Positions 16,793 to 24,158 of a DNA stretch of 64,000 nucleotides are shown piece by piece. Each line of letters opens with the position of its first letter. Positions within the stretch are counted from its first letter, which is position 1. The notes beneath the pieces are model-generated. The model was not told the origin of the DNA, did no database searches, and saw nothing but the letters and a program-made list of their open reading frames with translations. A program made the position numbers and the translations under genes. The stretch covers positions 18,545 to 82,544 of the forward strand of contig JBDOIE010000006.1 of assembly GCA_041082245.1 (NCBI GenBank), written 5' to 3'. The DNA comes from DAOTVY01 sp041082245 (lineage in GTDB: Bacteria > Chloroflexota > Chloroflexia > DTKN01).

Positions 16793-16966
16793 GGGCTTTC
16801 CTGTTTTCCAACGGAGAAGGCTGGAGGTCGAGGTATCGACATCCCGAGCGCGCCGTGAAGAGGTCGTCCGAGCGGCCCAGGGGATGCGCTGGCCGCCTTT
16901 CGGGTTTCGATACGTGGCTCGCCGCGCGTGCCGTTATCCTTCGATACGAGATCCCGAAGGTGCCGG
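16793..16966 (+). repeat. Dispersed intergenic repeat, copy A
   Basis: This stretch matches the reverse complement of 57468-57699 in the same order: a CTTTCCTGTTTTCC block, a 53-base block beginning ATCCCGAGCGCGCCGTG (46 of 53 positions equal by eye, 16841-16893), CGGGTTTCGATACG (16901-16914), and ATCCCGAAGGTGCCGG (16951-16966). Spacing differs in the right half, where copy B is longer. It carries no gene. It could be a relic mobile element or a structured extragenic element. Confidence 0.75.
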
Positions 16967-17073
16967 TAGCAGGCAGGCTTCGGGTGAGGATCGGCCCACG
17001 TTACGGCCCCCTGTTGCGACACAGGAAAGCCGCGGGGTTGTGGGCACCTTGCTGGCGTGAGGACCGCTGGCTG

Positions 17074-17082
17074 TGGTATAAT
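17074..17082 (+). promoter_or_regulatory. Extended -10 promoter of the ferredoxin gene
   Basis: TGG followed by a perfect TATAAT (17077-17082). No good -35 is present at 17-bp spacing, but the TG upstream of the -10 box fits an extended -10 promoter. The ferredoxin start is about 35 bases past the expected transcription start. Confidence 0.6.
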
Positions 17083-17123
17083 GGGACTTGTACGGGATCG
17101 CTTGCATACCCGGGAGGTGTACG

Positions 17124-17393
17124 ATGGCCTTCAAGATCACGGAAGACTGCATCGCCTGCGGCGCGTGCGAACCGGAGTGCCCGAACAAGTGCATCAGCGA
17201 AGGGGATCCGATCTATGTCATCGATCCCGCTCGCTGCACGCAGTGTGTGGGCTTTTTCGACACCCAGCAGTGCGCCGCCGTCTGTCCGGTAGACGCCTGC
17301 GTCCCGGACCCGGACCACCCGGAAACGATCGACGAACTGAAGGCCAAGTACCAGAGACTTCATCCCGGGCGGGCACCCACGGGCGGCTGGTAA
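17124..17393 (+). CDS. YfhL-type 2[4Fe-4S] ferredoxin
   Basis: An 89-residue ferredoxin. The first cluster motif is CIACGACEPECP (Cys9, 12, 15, 19). The second set is CTQCVG followed by a longer CX8CX3C arrangement (Cys38, 41, 50, 54), as in YfhL/Allochromatium-type ferredoxins with an insertion between the second and third ligands. The ATG at 17124 follows GGGAGGTGTACG. It is a small soluble electron carrier; its partner enzymes cannot be deduced from the neighbours. It has its own promoter. Confidence 0.93.
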   Translation: MAFKITEDCIACGACEPECPNKCISEGDPIYVIDPARCTQCVGFFDTQQCAAVCPVDACVPDPDHPETIDELKAKYQRLHPGRAPTGGW

Positions 17394-17433
17394 AGCCTGC
17401 ACGGCCCCGAAGCACCGCCAGGAGGGCTTTCCC

Positions 17434-18033
17434 TTGGTCGTATCCGGCTCTCCCCGCTGTCCGTCCTGCGGCGCGGACCTGGGCTGGGGGGAGAAGGAAT
17501 GCCCCTACTGCGGCACGGTGCTGTTCCCCCGGAAGCCCGCCCTCCCTGGGGGCATCCTGAGCGGGCCTTTCCCGCGCCGCCTGCGTGTCGAGCGGCGAGG
17601 ACTCTTGCGGGCCCAGCACGCGCTCTACGATGGCGAGATCTACCTGGGGAGCTTTACCCAGAGCTGGCCGGCTGGGGTACGCTTCTCCTCCCCGCAAGGG
17701 TATCGCTACCGTACCCTGCGCAAGCGGCTGTTTCGGCTTGTGCTGCACTGGAAGTGCGGGCCACAGCTCGTCGCGTGGGTGGAACAACCCTACCCCTGGA
17801 TCCGGCGTTACCGGTTGCAGTACGGCGGGGCCTCATACTGTCTGAGCGCCCTGTCGCCGATGTCCCTTTCCTTCGTGCTTCGAGACGAGTCGGACCGATA
17901 TCTGGCGGAACTCCGGCCGGCCTCGCTCTTTCGTCCCCCTTCTATCACAGTGCACGCCCCGCTTGCGCTGGAGCTTCTGGCACTGGCCTATGCCACAGCG
18001 CTCGTCTTCTGGCGGCAGGCGGGAAGCGCCTAA
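17434..18033 (+). CDS. Zinc-ribbon protein with possible LURP-one/tubby-like domain
   Basis: A 199-residue protein of unknown function. Residues 9-26 form a zinc ribbon (CPSC then CPYC, with 10 residues between the pairs). The remainder alternates short beta-strand-like stretches (YDGEIYLGSF, WVEQPYPWIRRYRLQYGG, LSFVLRDESDRYLAEL) and ends in a hydrophobic helix. This pattern resembles LURP-one/scramblase-like proteins, a weak inference from pattern only. The start is TTG 17434 after CAGGAGGGCTTTCCC. It follows the ferredoxin by 40 bases and may be co-transcribed. Its stop overlaps the convergent DnaJ gene by 4 bases. Confidence 0.7.
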   Translation: MVVSGSPRCPSCGADLGWGEKECPYCGTVLFPRKPALPGGILSGPFPRRLRVERRGLLRAQHALYDGEIYLGSFTQSWPAGVRFSSPQGYRYRTLRKRLFRLVLHWKCGPQLVAWVEQPYPWIRRYRLQYGGASYCLSALSPMSLSFVLRDESDRYLAELRPASLFRPPSITVHAPLALELLALAYATALVFWRQAGSA

Positions 18034-19001
18034 GAACGTGTGCGGCGCAGCTCGGCTAACCGCTGGAAGAGTTGTCGTTCTTCCGGGGAAAGGTCGCAAG
18101 GCAGCCGCACGGATACCGTCGCGTACAGGTCGCCGTACTGGCCCGGAGCCTTGAGCTTGGGCATACCCTGTCCGCGCAACACGAAGGTCCGGCCGTTCTG
18201 CGTCTCCGGAGGGATACGGAGCCGCAGGCGGGTCCCCTTGAGCGTGGGAACGTCGACCTCCCCCCCGAGGATCGCTGTATAGAGGTCGAGGGGGAGCTGA
18301 AGGTACAGGTCGTCCCCTTTACGCTCGAAGTGCGGGTGAGGGCTGATGTGGATGACCAAGTAAAGGTCTGCGCCTCCATCGCCGGCCGCGATATGCACCC
18401 GCGAACCGTTGTCCACACCGGGCGGGATCTTGACCTCGAGCCGGCGCACACGTCCGTCGGCCTCCTGCAACTGGATCACGCGCTGTGTGCCGCGGTAGGC
18501 CTCTTCGAGCGTGATCTCCACCGGCTGCTCCAGGCTGGGCGCGCGTGCGGCGCGCCGGGCGGTCGTCCGGCGCGTGCGTGCCCCTGTGGGCATCCCCCCG
18601 AAGAAAAAGGAGAAAAAGTCCGAGAAGGGGCTTTCGCCGAAGATCTCCTGCAGTTCTTCGGGCGTCACAGTACGGTACTGAAACCCTCCCCCCGGCTGGC
18701 CGGCCCAGGCACCGCCAGGCGCCCAGCCGAAGGGCCACGAGGCCGCGTCCCCACCGGCCCGCTGCCACTGCTCGAACTCCTTCCATCGGCTGCCCAGTTC
18801 GTCGTAACGGCGGCGCTTCTCAGGGTCGCTCAACACCTCGTAGGCCTCGTTGATCTCTTTGAAGCGCTCTTCCGCCGCTTTGTCCCCCGGGTTCATATCC
18901 GGGTGGTATTTGCGCGCGAGTCGCCGGTAGGCCTTTTTGATATCCGCCTCGCTCGCATCCCGCGGTACACCGAGGATCTGATAATAGTCCTTGTACTCCA
19001 T
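18030..19001 (-). CDS. CbpA-type DnaJ co-chaperone
   Basis: A 323-residue class II J-domain protein. The J domain occupies residues 1-70 with the HPD motif at 33-35 (YHPDMNPGD), which stimulates DnaK ATPase. A Gly/Phe/Trp-containing linker follows. From about residue 150 come the two C-terminal substrate-binding beta-domains (PVEITLEEAYRGTQRVI, then IPPGVDNGSRVHIAAGDGG). There is no CXXCXGXG zinc finger, which distinguishes it from true DnaJ. The ATG follows GGTGAGGAAGCG. It has its own promoter with an adjoining perfect palindrome, suggesting specific control. Confidence 0.92.
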   Translation of the reverse strand: MEYKDYYQILGVPRDASEADIKKAYRRLARKYHPDMNPGDKAAEERFKEINEAYEVLSDPEKRRRYDELGSRWKEFEQWQRAGGDAASWPFGWAPGGAWAGQPGGGFQYRTVTPEELQEIFGESPFSDFFSFFFGGMPTGARTRRTTARRAARAPSLEQPVEITLEEAYRGTQRVIQLQEADGRVRRLEVKIPPGVDNGSRVHIAAGDGGADLYLVIHISPHPHFERKGDDLYLQLPLDLYTAILGGEVDVPTLKGTRLRLRIPPETQNGRTFVLRGQGMPKLKAPGQYGDLYATVSVRLPCDLSPEERQLFQRLAELRRTRS

Positions 19002-19035
19002 CGCTTCCTCACCTATCCCTACAGTGTCGTGTACG

Positions 19036-19064
19036 ATTCTACCATACCCGCCACGGTTTCACAA
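19036..19064 (-). promoter_or_regulatory. Sigma-70 promoter of the DnaJ-like gene
   Basis: Read leftward: TTGTGA (complement of 19059-19064), a 17-bp spacer, TAGAAT (complement of 19036-19041). The start of transcription is expected near 19029, about 28 bases from the ATG. Confidence 0.75.
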
Positions 19065-19078
19065 CCGGAGCTCCGGTT
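19063..19078. promoter_or_regulatory. Perfect 16-bp palindrome abutting the DnaJ promoter
   Basis: AACCGGAGCTCCGGTT is a perfect palindrome that overlaps the outer edge of the -35 box. It could be the site of a dimeric regulator. It is not a CIRCE element (no TTAGCACTC arms). Confidence 0.45.
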
Positions 19079-19187
19079 TCCAACGAACTGTCCCATGGTG
19101 GCGAGGCGAACACAGCGATTTTCGAAGGGGGCTGGGTACCATGGGCTTCCGATCTGGGCCAGCGGGGGCTATGGTTTCACAACTCGC

Positions 19188-19216
19188 TTGCAGAACGCAG
19201 ACCTCTGTGGTATCCT
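19188..19216 (+). promoter_or_regulatory. Sigma-70 promoter of the HIT gene
   Basis: TTGCAG at 19188-19193, a 17-bp spacer, TATCCT at 19211-19216. It lies about 46 bases before the ATG at 19263. Confidence 0.65.
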
Positions 19217-19262
19217 TTGAGGCAAGAAGTTGCCGGCATCGTACATCTCCCGCGAGGTGGAA

Positions 19263-19763
19263 ATGGAACGGATGTTTACCCCCTGGCGCATGGCTTACAT
19301 CGCCGGTCCGCACGAGCGCGGCTGCATCCTGTGCGAGAAACCGGGCGAGGACAAAGACCGCGATAACCTGATCGTGTACCGCGGGGAGCAGTGCTACGTG
19401 CTCCTGAACCTGTACCCCTACAACAACGGCCATCTGATGATCGCCCCCTACGCGCACATCGCAACTCTGGAAGACCTTCCCCCGGAAACGGCTGCGGAAA
19501 TGATCCACCTCACGCAGAAGAGCATCCGGGCGCTCCGGCGCGCGCTTTCGCCGCACGGCTTCAATATCGGTATGAACCTGGGCCGAGTGGCCGGAGCCGG
19601 TATCGCCGATCACGTGCATCTCCACGTTGTCCCCCGGTGGCAGGGCGACACGAACTTTATGCCGCTGATCTGTGGTACCAAGTTGATCCCCGAATGGCTC
19701 GACGAGACGTACGAGAAACTCTACCGCGCATTCCAGGACCTGGAAAGGAACCCCCAGGACTGA
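19263..19763 (+). CDS. HIT-family nucleotide hydrolase/phosphorylase
   Basis: A 166-residue histidine-triad protein. The catalytic triad is HVHLHVVPRW. Other family segments are CILCEKPGEDKDRDN near the N-terminus and YPYNNGHLMIAPYAH. HIT proteins of this size split dinucleoside polyphosphates (Ap4A) or nucleoside phosphoramidates. The ATG at 19263 follows GAGGTGGAA; an in-frame ATG 33 bases earlier has a poorer site, and another in-frame ATG follows three codons later. It occupies the position directly upstream of nusA where rimP often lies, but has its own promoter. Confidence 0.9.
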   Translation: MERMFTPWRMAYIAGPHERGCILCEKPGEDKDRDNLIVYRGEQCYVLLNLYPYNNGHLMIAPYAHIATLEDLPPETAAEMIHLTQKSIRALRRALSPHGFNIGMNLGRVAGAGIADHVHLHVVPRWQGDTNFMPLICGTKLIPEWLDETYEKLYRAFQDLERNPQD

Positions 19764-19776
19764 GCGGCGCGAGTGT

Positions 19777-19805
19777 TTGCAAAACGTCGCTAAACGTGCT
19801 ATACT
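19777..19805 (+). promoter_or_regulatory. Sigma-70 promoter of the nusA-infB operon
   Basis: TTGCAA at 19777-19782, a 17-bp spacer, TATACT at 19800-19805. The transcript should begin near 19812, leaving a leader of about 120 bases that contains a terminator hairpin. Confidence 0.8.
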
Positions 19806-19823
19806 ATGGGCAACAGCCGTTCG

Positions 19824-19850
19824 AAAGTGGGGTTGCCCCACTTTTCTTTT
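19824..19850 (+). terminator. Intrinsic terminator/attenuator in the nusA leader
   Basis: AAAGTGGGG, loop TTG, CCCCACTTT, then TCTTTT: a 9-bp stem followed by a U-rich run, about a dozen bases after the predicted start of transcription and 80 bases before nusA. It lies after the promoter, so it must be partly read through. This fits premature-termination control of the operon, plausibly by NusA itself. Similar short terminators precede rimP-nusA operons in other bacteria. Confidence 0.75.
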
Positions 19851-19931
19851 GTCCGGCCCCGGCAAGACCAGGAAGGTTAGGTAAAACGGACGTCGAATCG
19901 CTCCTTTGGGGACGGGCGACGAGGTGATAGG

Positions 19932-21305
19932 ATGAAGAGCGAGTTCTACGCAGCAGTGGCACAGATCTCTTCGGAGCGGGGCATTTCGCCCGAGGAGATC
20001 CTGGACAAAGTCGAACAGGCGCTCATCTCGGCGTACAAGCGCCGTTTCGGAGCGGCACAAAACGTCAGTGTGCGGATCGACCTCGCCACAGGCGAGGCCA
20101 AGGTGTTCGCCGAAAAGCGGGTGGTCGAACAGGTGACCGACCCGCGCGAGGAGATCTCGCTCGCGGAAGCTCGCCGACTGGTGCCCAATGTGACCGTGGG
20201 CCAGGCGATCAGCATCGAAGCAACACCCCGTGACTTTGGACGTATCGCTGCTCAGACGGCGCGCCAGGTGTTCCTGCAGCAGATCCGCGAAGCGGAACGC
20301 AACAAAGTCGTGGGGGAGTTCGCGGGCCGCGTGGGGGAAATGGTCACCGGTGTGGTACGGCGGATCACCCCGCAGGGGATTTACCTGACCGCCGACCGGG
20401 CGGAGCTCTTTATGCCTGCCCGCGAGCAGATCGCCAGCGAACACTACCGCATCGGGCAGCACCTGAAAGTGTACGTGACCGAAGTCCGGGACGACAAGCG
20501 CGGTCCACAGATCGTCGTCTCCCGTTCCCACCCAAAGCTTGTGGAGCGGCTCTTCGAGATGGAAGTCCCCGAAGTGCTGCGGGGGGCGGTCGAGATCGTT
20601 GCCCTGGCTCGCGAACCCGGCGTGCGCACCAAGGTCGCGGTGCGAGCCACGCAACCCGGGGTGGATCCGGTCGGCTCTTGCGTCGGACAGCGGGGAGTGC
20701 GGATCCAGAACGTCGTGAACGCCCTGAACGGAGAAAAGATCGACGTGGTGCCCTGGAGCGCCGACCCGACGGTCTTTATCGCCAACGCTCTGTCGCCTGC
20801 CACAGTGGTGGAGGTGCAGCTGGACGAGGAAAGCCATACGGCCACCGTTGTGGTGCCGGACAAAGCGCTCTCACTCGCCATTGGCAAAGAGGGGCAGAAC
20901 GCCCGCCTGGCGGCGCGGCTGACCGGGTGGCGCATCGACATCAAGAGCCTTTCCACGCTGCTCGAAGAAGGGGAAACCGTGGAGACAGCCGAAGGGCAGA
21001 CCGTGGAACAGGCCGTGCTGGTGCACGACCCGGAACTCGCTTCGGCGGCGGAAGAGACGCGGCGCGTGCGGTCCGACGGCATGGTGATCTACCAGAAAGT
21101 GGCGTACGGACCACTTCCGGAAGCTTACCGCAACCGCACGGTGACCGTGCGTGCGACCTCGCAAGGGGTATATGTGTACGACGGCGAACAGTTGGTGAGC
21201 TCCTTCCACCGGGGCGGGGAAAAAGCGACTGCTCCCCAGGCGCCGACCCGGCGGTCTGCCTCTACCTTCGAGCCGGAGGCGCCTTCCAGGCCCTCCGAGA
21301 CGTAA
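19932..21305 (+). CDS. nusA: Transcription termination/antitermination factor NusA
   Basis: A 457-residue NusA. The N-terminal RNA-polymerase-binding domain covers about 1-130 (KSEFYAAVAQISSERGISPEEILDKVEQAL). The S1 domain covers about 135-200 (GEMVTGVVRRITPQGIYL). KH1 is at about 230-280 (VGSCVGQRGVRIQNVVNALNG), and KH2 contains LSLAIGKEGQNARLAARL with a degenerate tail. It binds the elongating polymerase and modulates pausing and termination. The ATG follows GAGGTGATAGG. A nonconserved tail of about 100 residues after KH2 replaces the acidic repeats of E. coli NusA. rimP is not upstream; the HIT gene is. Confidence 0.97.
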   Translation: MKSEFYAAVAQISSERGISPEEILDKVEQALISAYKRRFGAAQNVSVRIDLATGEAKVFAEKRVVEQVTDPREEISLAEARRLVPNVTVGQAISIEATPRDFGRIAAQTARQVFLQQIREAERNKVVGEFAGRVGEMVTGVVRRITPQGIYLTADRAELFMPAREQIASEHYRIGQHLKVYVTEVRDDKRGPQIVVSRSHPKLVERLFEMEVPEVLRGAVEIVALAREPGVRTKVAVRATQPGVDPVGSCVGQRGVRIQNVVNALNGEKIDVVPWSADPTVFIANALSPATVVEVQLDEESHTATVVVPDKALSLAIGKEGQNARLAARLTGWRIDIKSLSTLLEEGETVETAEGQTVEQAVLVHDPELASAAEETRRVRSDGMVIYQKVAYGPLPEAYRNRTVTVRATSQGVYVYDGEQLVSSFHRGGEKATAPQAPTRRSASTFEPEAPSRPSET

Positions 21306-21385
21306 GGGGGACCGGGGACAACGTTGCCTTTGCGGTAGATCGGTGACGGGCCCCAACCCTGGAATGGATGAAGCAGGAGGTCAAG

Positions 21386-21451
21386 GTGCACCGGGCAGGA
21401 GAGCGCCCGGAGTATCTCTGGCGCGTGGAGGGGAAGCATGGGCAAGCCTAA
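21386..21451 (+). CDS. Possible 21-codon leader ORF overlapping ylxR
   Basis: GTG at 21386 lies five bases after AGGAGG and opens a 21-residue frame (begins VHRAGERPEYLW). It ends at TAA 21449-21451, overlapping the ylxR start at 21438 by 14 bases. The 132-base nusA-ylxR gap is otherwise empty. It may couple translation into ylxR or be chance. It has no recognisable homology. Confidence 0.25.
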   Translation: MHRAGERPEYLWRVEGKHGQA

Positions 21452-21827
21452 GGGCCGGCCGCGCCATATACCGGAGCGCACCTGTACGGCCTGCCGCAGG
21501 AAGCAGGCCAAACGCGGCCTGATCCGTATCGTGCGCACCGTCGATGGGCAGGTCGAGGTAGACCCGACCGGCCGCCGACCCGGACGGGGAGCTTACCTTT
21601 GTCCCGATCCGGCTTGCTGGGAAAATGCGCTGAAACGGAAGGTCCTGAACCGGGCGTTGCGCGTCGTGCTGACCCCGGAAGAGATCGAGAGATTGCGTTC
21701 TTATGCCCAGAGCCTGAAGGAGCAGGCCAGGGTTTCGGGATCTGGCCTGCCTGAATACGACCCGGATAGGGTTCAGACCCAGGACGGTGAAGGAATGTCC
21801 GCGGTCCCTGCGGAGCACAGGTCCTGA
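21438..21827 (+). CDS. ylxR: YlxR (RNase P modulator RnpM family)
   Basis: A 129-residue protein of the YlxR family, a small RNA-binding protein found between nusA and infB and shown in Bacillus to bind RNase P RNA. Signature segments are ERTCTACRRKQAKRGLIRIV and the GRGAYLCPDPACWENAL motif. The last 35 residues are an unconserved tail. The ATG at 21438 follows GTGGAGGGGAAGC. The L7Ae-like gene often next to ylxR is absent here. It is in the nusA operon, 9 bases before infB. Confidence 0.93.
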   Translation: MGKPKGRPRHIPERTCTACRRKQAKRGLIRIVRTVDGQVEVDPTGRRPGRGAYLCPDPACWENALKRKVLNRALRVVLTPEEIERLRSYAQSLKEQARVSGSGLPEYDPDRVQTQDGEGMSAVPAEHRS

Positions 21828-21836
21828 GGAGGAAGA

Positions 21837-23756
21837 ATGCCCAAGAAGAAACGACCACCGCTTCGGGAAGAAGATCTCTGGGAAGAGGAAGACGCTGACA
21901 AGCCCCGCGTAGTGCGTCCTGCTCGCGGCGAGGCTCGCCCGGTGGTGCGCGCCCGGCCAGCCGGTACCCTCTCCAGCACCGTGCGGCGTCCCCCGGCCAG
22001 GCCGGTGGAGCTGCCTTCTCTGCTTACCGTCAAAGAGTTGAGCGAACGCCTTGGGGTCAGCGCCGTCGATGTGATCAAGACGCTCATGAAGAGCGGCATC
22101 ATGGCCAACATCAACCAGCAGATCGACTACGACACGGCGGCGATCGTGGCCTCGGACCTCGGATTCGAGACCGTGGAAGCTGTTCCCCCGCAGGCCGAAG
22201 AGGAAAAGGCTGCTCCCGCGCCCGCGGAAGATCTGGAAGCCGTTCCGCGCCCGCCGGTAGTGACGATCATGGGCCACGTCGACCATGGCAAGACGAAGCT
22301 GCTCGACGCCATCCGCCAGACGAACGTCGCCGAAGGGGAGGTTGGCGGCATTACCCAGCACATCGGCGCCTACCAGATCGAGGTACGCGGCAAGCGCATC
22401 ACCTTCCTCGATACCCCGGGCCACGAGGCGTTCACGGCGATGCGCGCCCGGGGAGCCCAGGTCACCGACATCGTGGTGCTCGTCGTCGCTGCCGACGATG
22501 GGGTCAAGCCCCAGACACTGGAGGCGATTTCCCACGTCAAGGCGGCGCGTGTGCCGATCATCGTCGCGATCAACAAGATCGACAAGCCGGAGGCCAATCC
22601 GGCGTTGGTCAAGCAGCAGCTGGCCGAGGCCGGCGTGATCGTGGAAGAGTACGGCGGGGATGCACCGTGTGTGGAAGTCTCGGCCAAGATGAAATGGCAC
22701 ATCGAGGACCTGCTGGACATGATCCTCCTTGTGGCCGAACTACAGGAACTGAAGGCAAACCCGAACAAACCCGCTGTGGGCACGATCATCGAGGCGGAGC
22801 TCGACCGAGCCCGCGGGCCGATCGCGACGGTCCTCGTGCGGGAGGGGACACTCCGGCTCAAGGATACCGTGGTGGTCGGGGAAACCTACGGCAAAGTGCG
22901 CGCCATGATGACGGACACCGGCCGTCGGGTGAAAAAGGCCGATCCGGCGATGCCGGTGGTCATCATGGGGTTGAACGACGTGCCAAACGCGGGCGATACC
23001 CTCCAAGTGGTTCCGGACGAGCGCACCGCGCGCGAGATCGCCCTCGCCCGACAGCGACAGCGGGAGGCCGAGCGGATCCGTGCCCAGCGGGCCGTGTCGC
23101 TGGACGACCTGTTCAACCAGATCCGCGAGGGCGAGATCAAAGAACTGAACATCATCCTGAAGGCCGATGTCCAGGGCTCCATCGGGGCGATCGAACATGC
23201 GCTGAACAAGCTGAACGAGGACGGCGGAGAGGTCAAGGTCAACATCCTGCACAAGGCGACGGGAGCGATCACCGAGTCGGATGTGATGCTGGCCGTGGCC
23301 TCCCGTGCGATCATCATCGGCTTTAACGCGCGGCCCGATCCAGCTGCCCGGCGCGCCGCGGAGCGCGAAGGGGTAGATATCCGCTTCTACAACATCATCT
23401 ACGAACTCGTGGACGATGTGAAAAAGGCCATGCAGGGCATGCTCGCCCCCAAGATGCGCGAGGTCGTGGACGGCTACGCAGAGGTGCGCCAGATTTTCCA
23501 CCTGCCGGGCAAGATCGTGGCGGCCGGCCTCTACGTGACCGAGGGCAAGGCGCTCCGCAACGACCGGGCCCGCGTCCTGCGGGGCGGGGTCGTGATCCAC
23601 GAAGGCCCCCTGGCCTCGCTCAAGCGGTTCAAGGACGACGTACGCGAGGTGGCAGCCGGCTACGAATGCGGCGCGACTTTGAGCGAGTTCAACGACATCC
23701 AAGTAGGGGATGTGTTGGAGTTCTTCCACGTGGAAGAGGTACCGGCGGCCGGATAA
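21837..23756 (+). CDS. infB: Translation initiation factor IF-2
   Basis: A 639-residue IF-2, short for the family because the N-terminal variable region is reduced to about 60 basic and acidic residues. One IF2-N helical domain follows (TVKELSERLGVSAVDVIKTLMKSGIMANINQ). The G domain carries GHVDHGKT (G1), DTPGHE (G3), NKIDKP (G4) and SAKM (G5). Domain II and the C-terminal fMet-tRNA-binding domain are complete (ending GDVLEFFHVEEV). It delivers initiator tRNA and promotes subunit joining. The ATG follows GAGGAGGAAG. This is the core of the nusA operon. Confidence 0.98.
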   Translation: MPKKKRPPLREEDLWEEEDADKPRVVRPARGEARPVVRARPAGTLSSTVRRPPARPVELPSLLTVKELSERLGVSAVDVIKTLMKSGIMANINQQIDYDTAAIVASDLGFETVEAVPPQAEEEKAAPAPAEDLEAVPRPPVVTIMGHVDHGKTKLLDAIRQTNVAEGEVGGITQHIGAYQIEVRGKRITFLDTPGHEAFTAMRARGAQVTDIVVLVVAADDGVKPQTLEAISHVKAARVPIIVAINKIDKPEANPALVKQQLAEAGVIVEEYGGDAPCVEVSAKMKWHIEDLLDMILLVAELQELKANPNKPAVGTIIEAELDRARGPIATVLVREGTLRLKDTVVVGETYGKVRAMMTDTGRRVKKADPAMPVVIMGLNDVPNAGDTLQVVPDERTAREIALARQRQREAERIRAQRAVSLDDLFNQIREGEIKELNIILKADVQGSIGAIEHALNKLNEDGGEVKVNILHKATGAITESDVMLAVASRAIIIGFNARPDPAARRAAEREGVDIRFYNIIYELVDDVKKAMQGMLAPKMREVVDGYAEVRQIFHLPGKIVAAGLYVTEGKALRNDRARVLRGGVVIHEGPLASLKRFKDDVREVAAGYECGATLSEFNDIQVGDVLEFFHVEEVPAAG

Positions 23757-23774
23757 CAGCCCACGAGCGGGATC

Positions 23775-24155
23775 ATGGATGGGGCAGCGATGCCTTCGCG
23801 ACGCACGGTTCAGGTAGCCAGTCTGATCCTGCAGGAACTGAGCCTCCTCCTGCAGCGGGAGATCAAGGACCCGGGGATCGGGTTCGTCACCCTGACCGAT
23901 GTGGAGGTCAGCCCGGACCTGCGGGCGGCGCGCGTCTACTTCAGCGTCCTGGGCGACGAACAGGCCGTCCAGGAGTCCCATCAGGCCCTGGAGCGGGCGA
24001 GCGGTTTCCTCCGCCACGAACTGGCGCAGCGGCTGACCCTCCGTGTCGTCCCGGAGCTCCACTTTGTACGCGACCGCTCCATCGAGCGCGGCCAGCGGAT
24101 CCGTGATCTGCTCCGTCAGATCGAGGAGGAGCGCAAGCCCTCCGAAGAGGGGTAA
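23775..24155 (+). CDS. rbfA: 30S ribosome-binding factor RbfA
   Basis: A 126-residue RbfA, a KH-like factor that matures the 16S 5' end and aids cold adaptation. The fold's conserved stretches are visible: SLLLQREIKDPGIGFVTLTD, VSPDLRAARVYFSVLG and FLRHELAQRLTLRVVPELHF. The start could be ATG 23775 or ATG 23790 (MPSRRTVQVA), the latter matching typical lengths; the former is used here. It lies 18 bases after infB and 3 bases before truB, a standard order. Confidence 0.95.
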   Translation: MDGAAMPSRRTVQVASLILQELSLLLQREIKDPGIGFVTLTDVEVSPDLRAARVYFSVLGDEQAVQESHQALERASGFLRHELAQRLTLRVVPELHFVRDRSIERGQRIRDLLRQIEEERKPSEEG

Positions 24156-24158
24156 CCG

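Larger units (their letters stand above)
16606..17123. other. 518-base intergenic region without a convincing gene
   Basis: No reading frame here has protein-like composition plus a ribosome binding site. The stretch holds the dispersed repeat at 16793-16966 and, at its right end, the ferredoxin promoter. The segment just after the phosphodiesterase shows no clear terminator. Confidence 0.6.
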
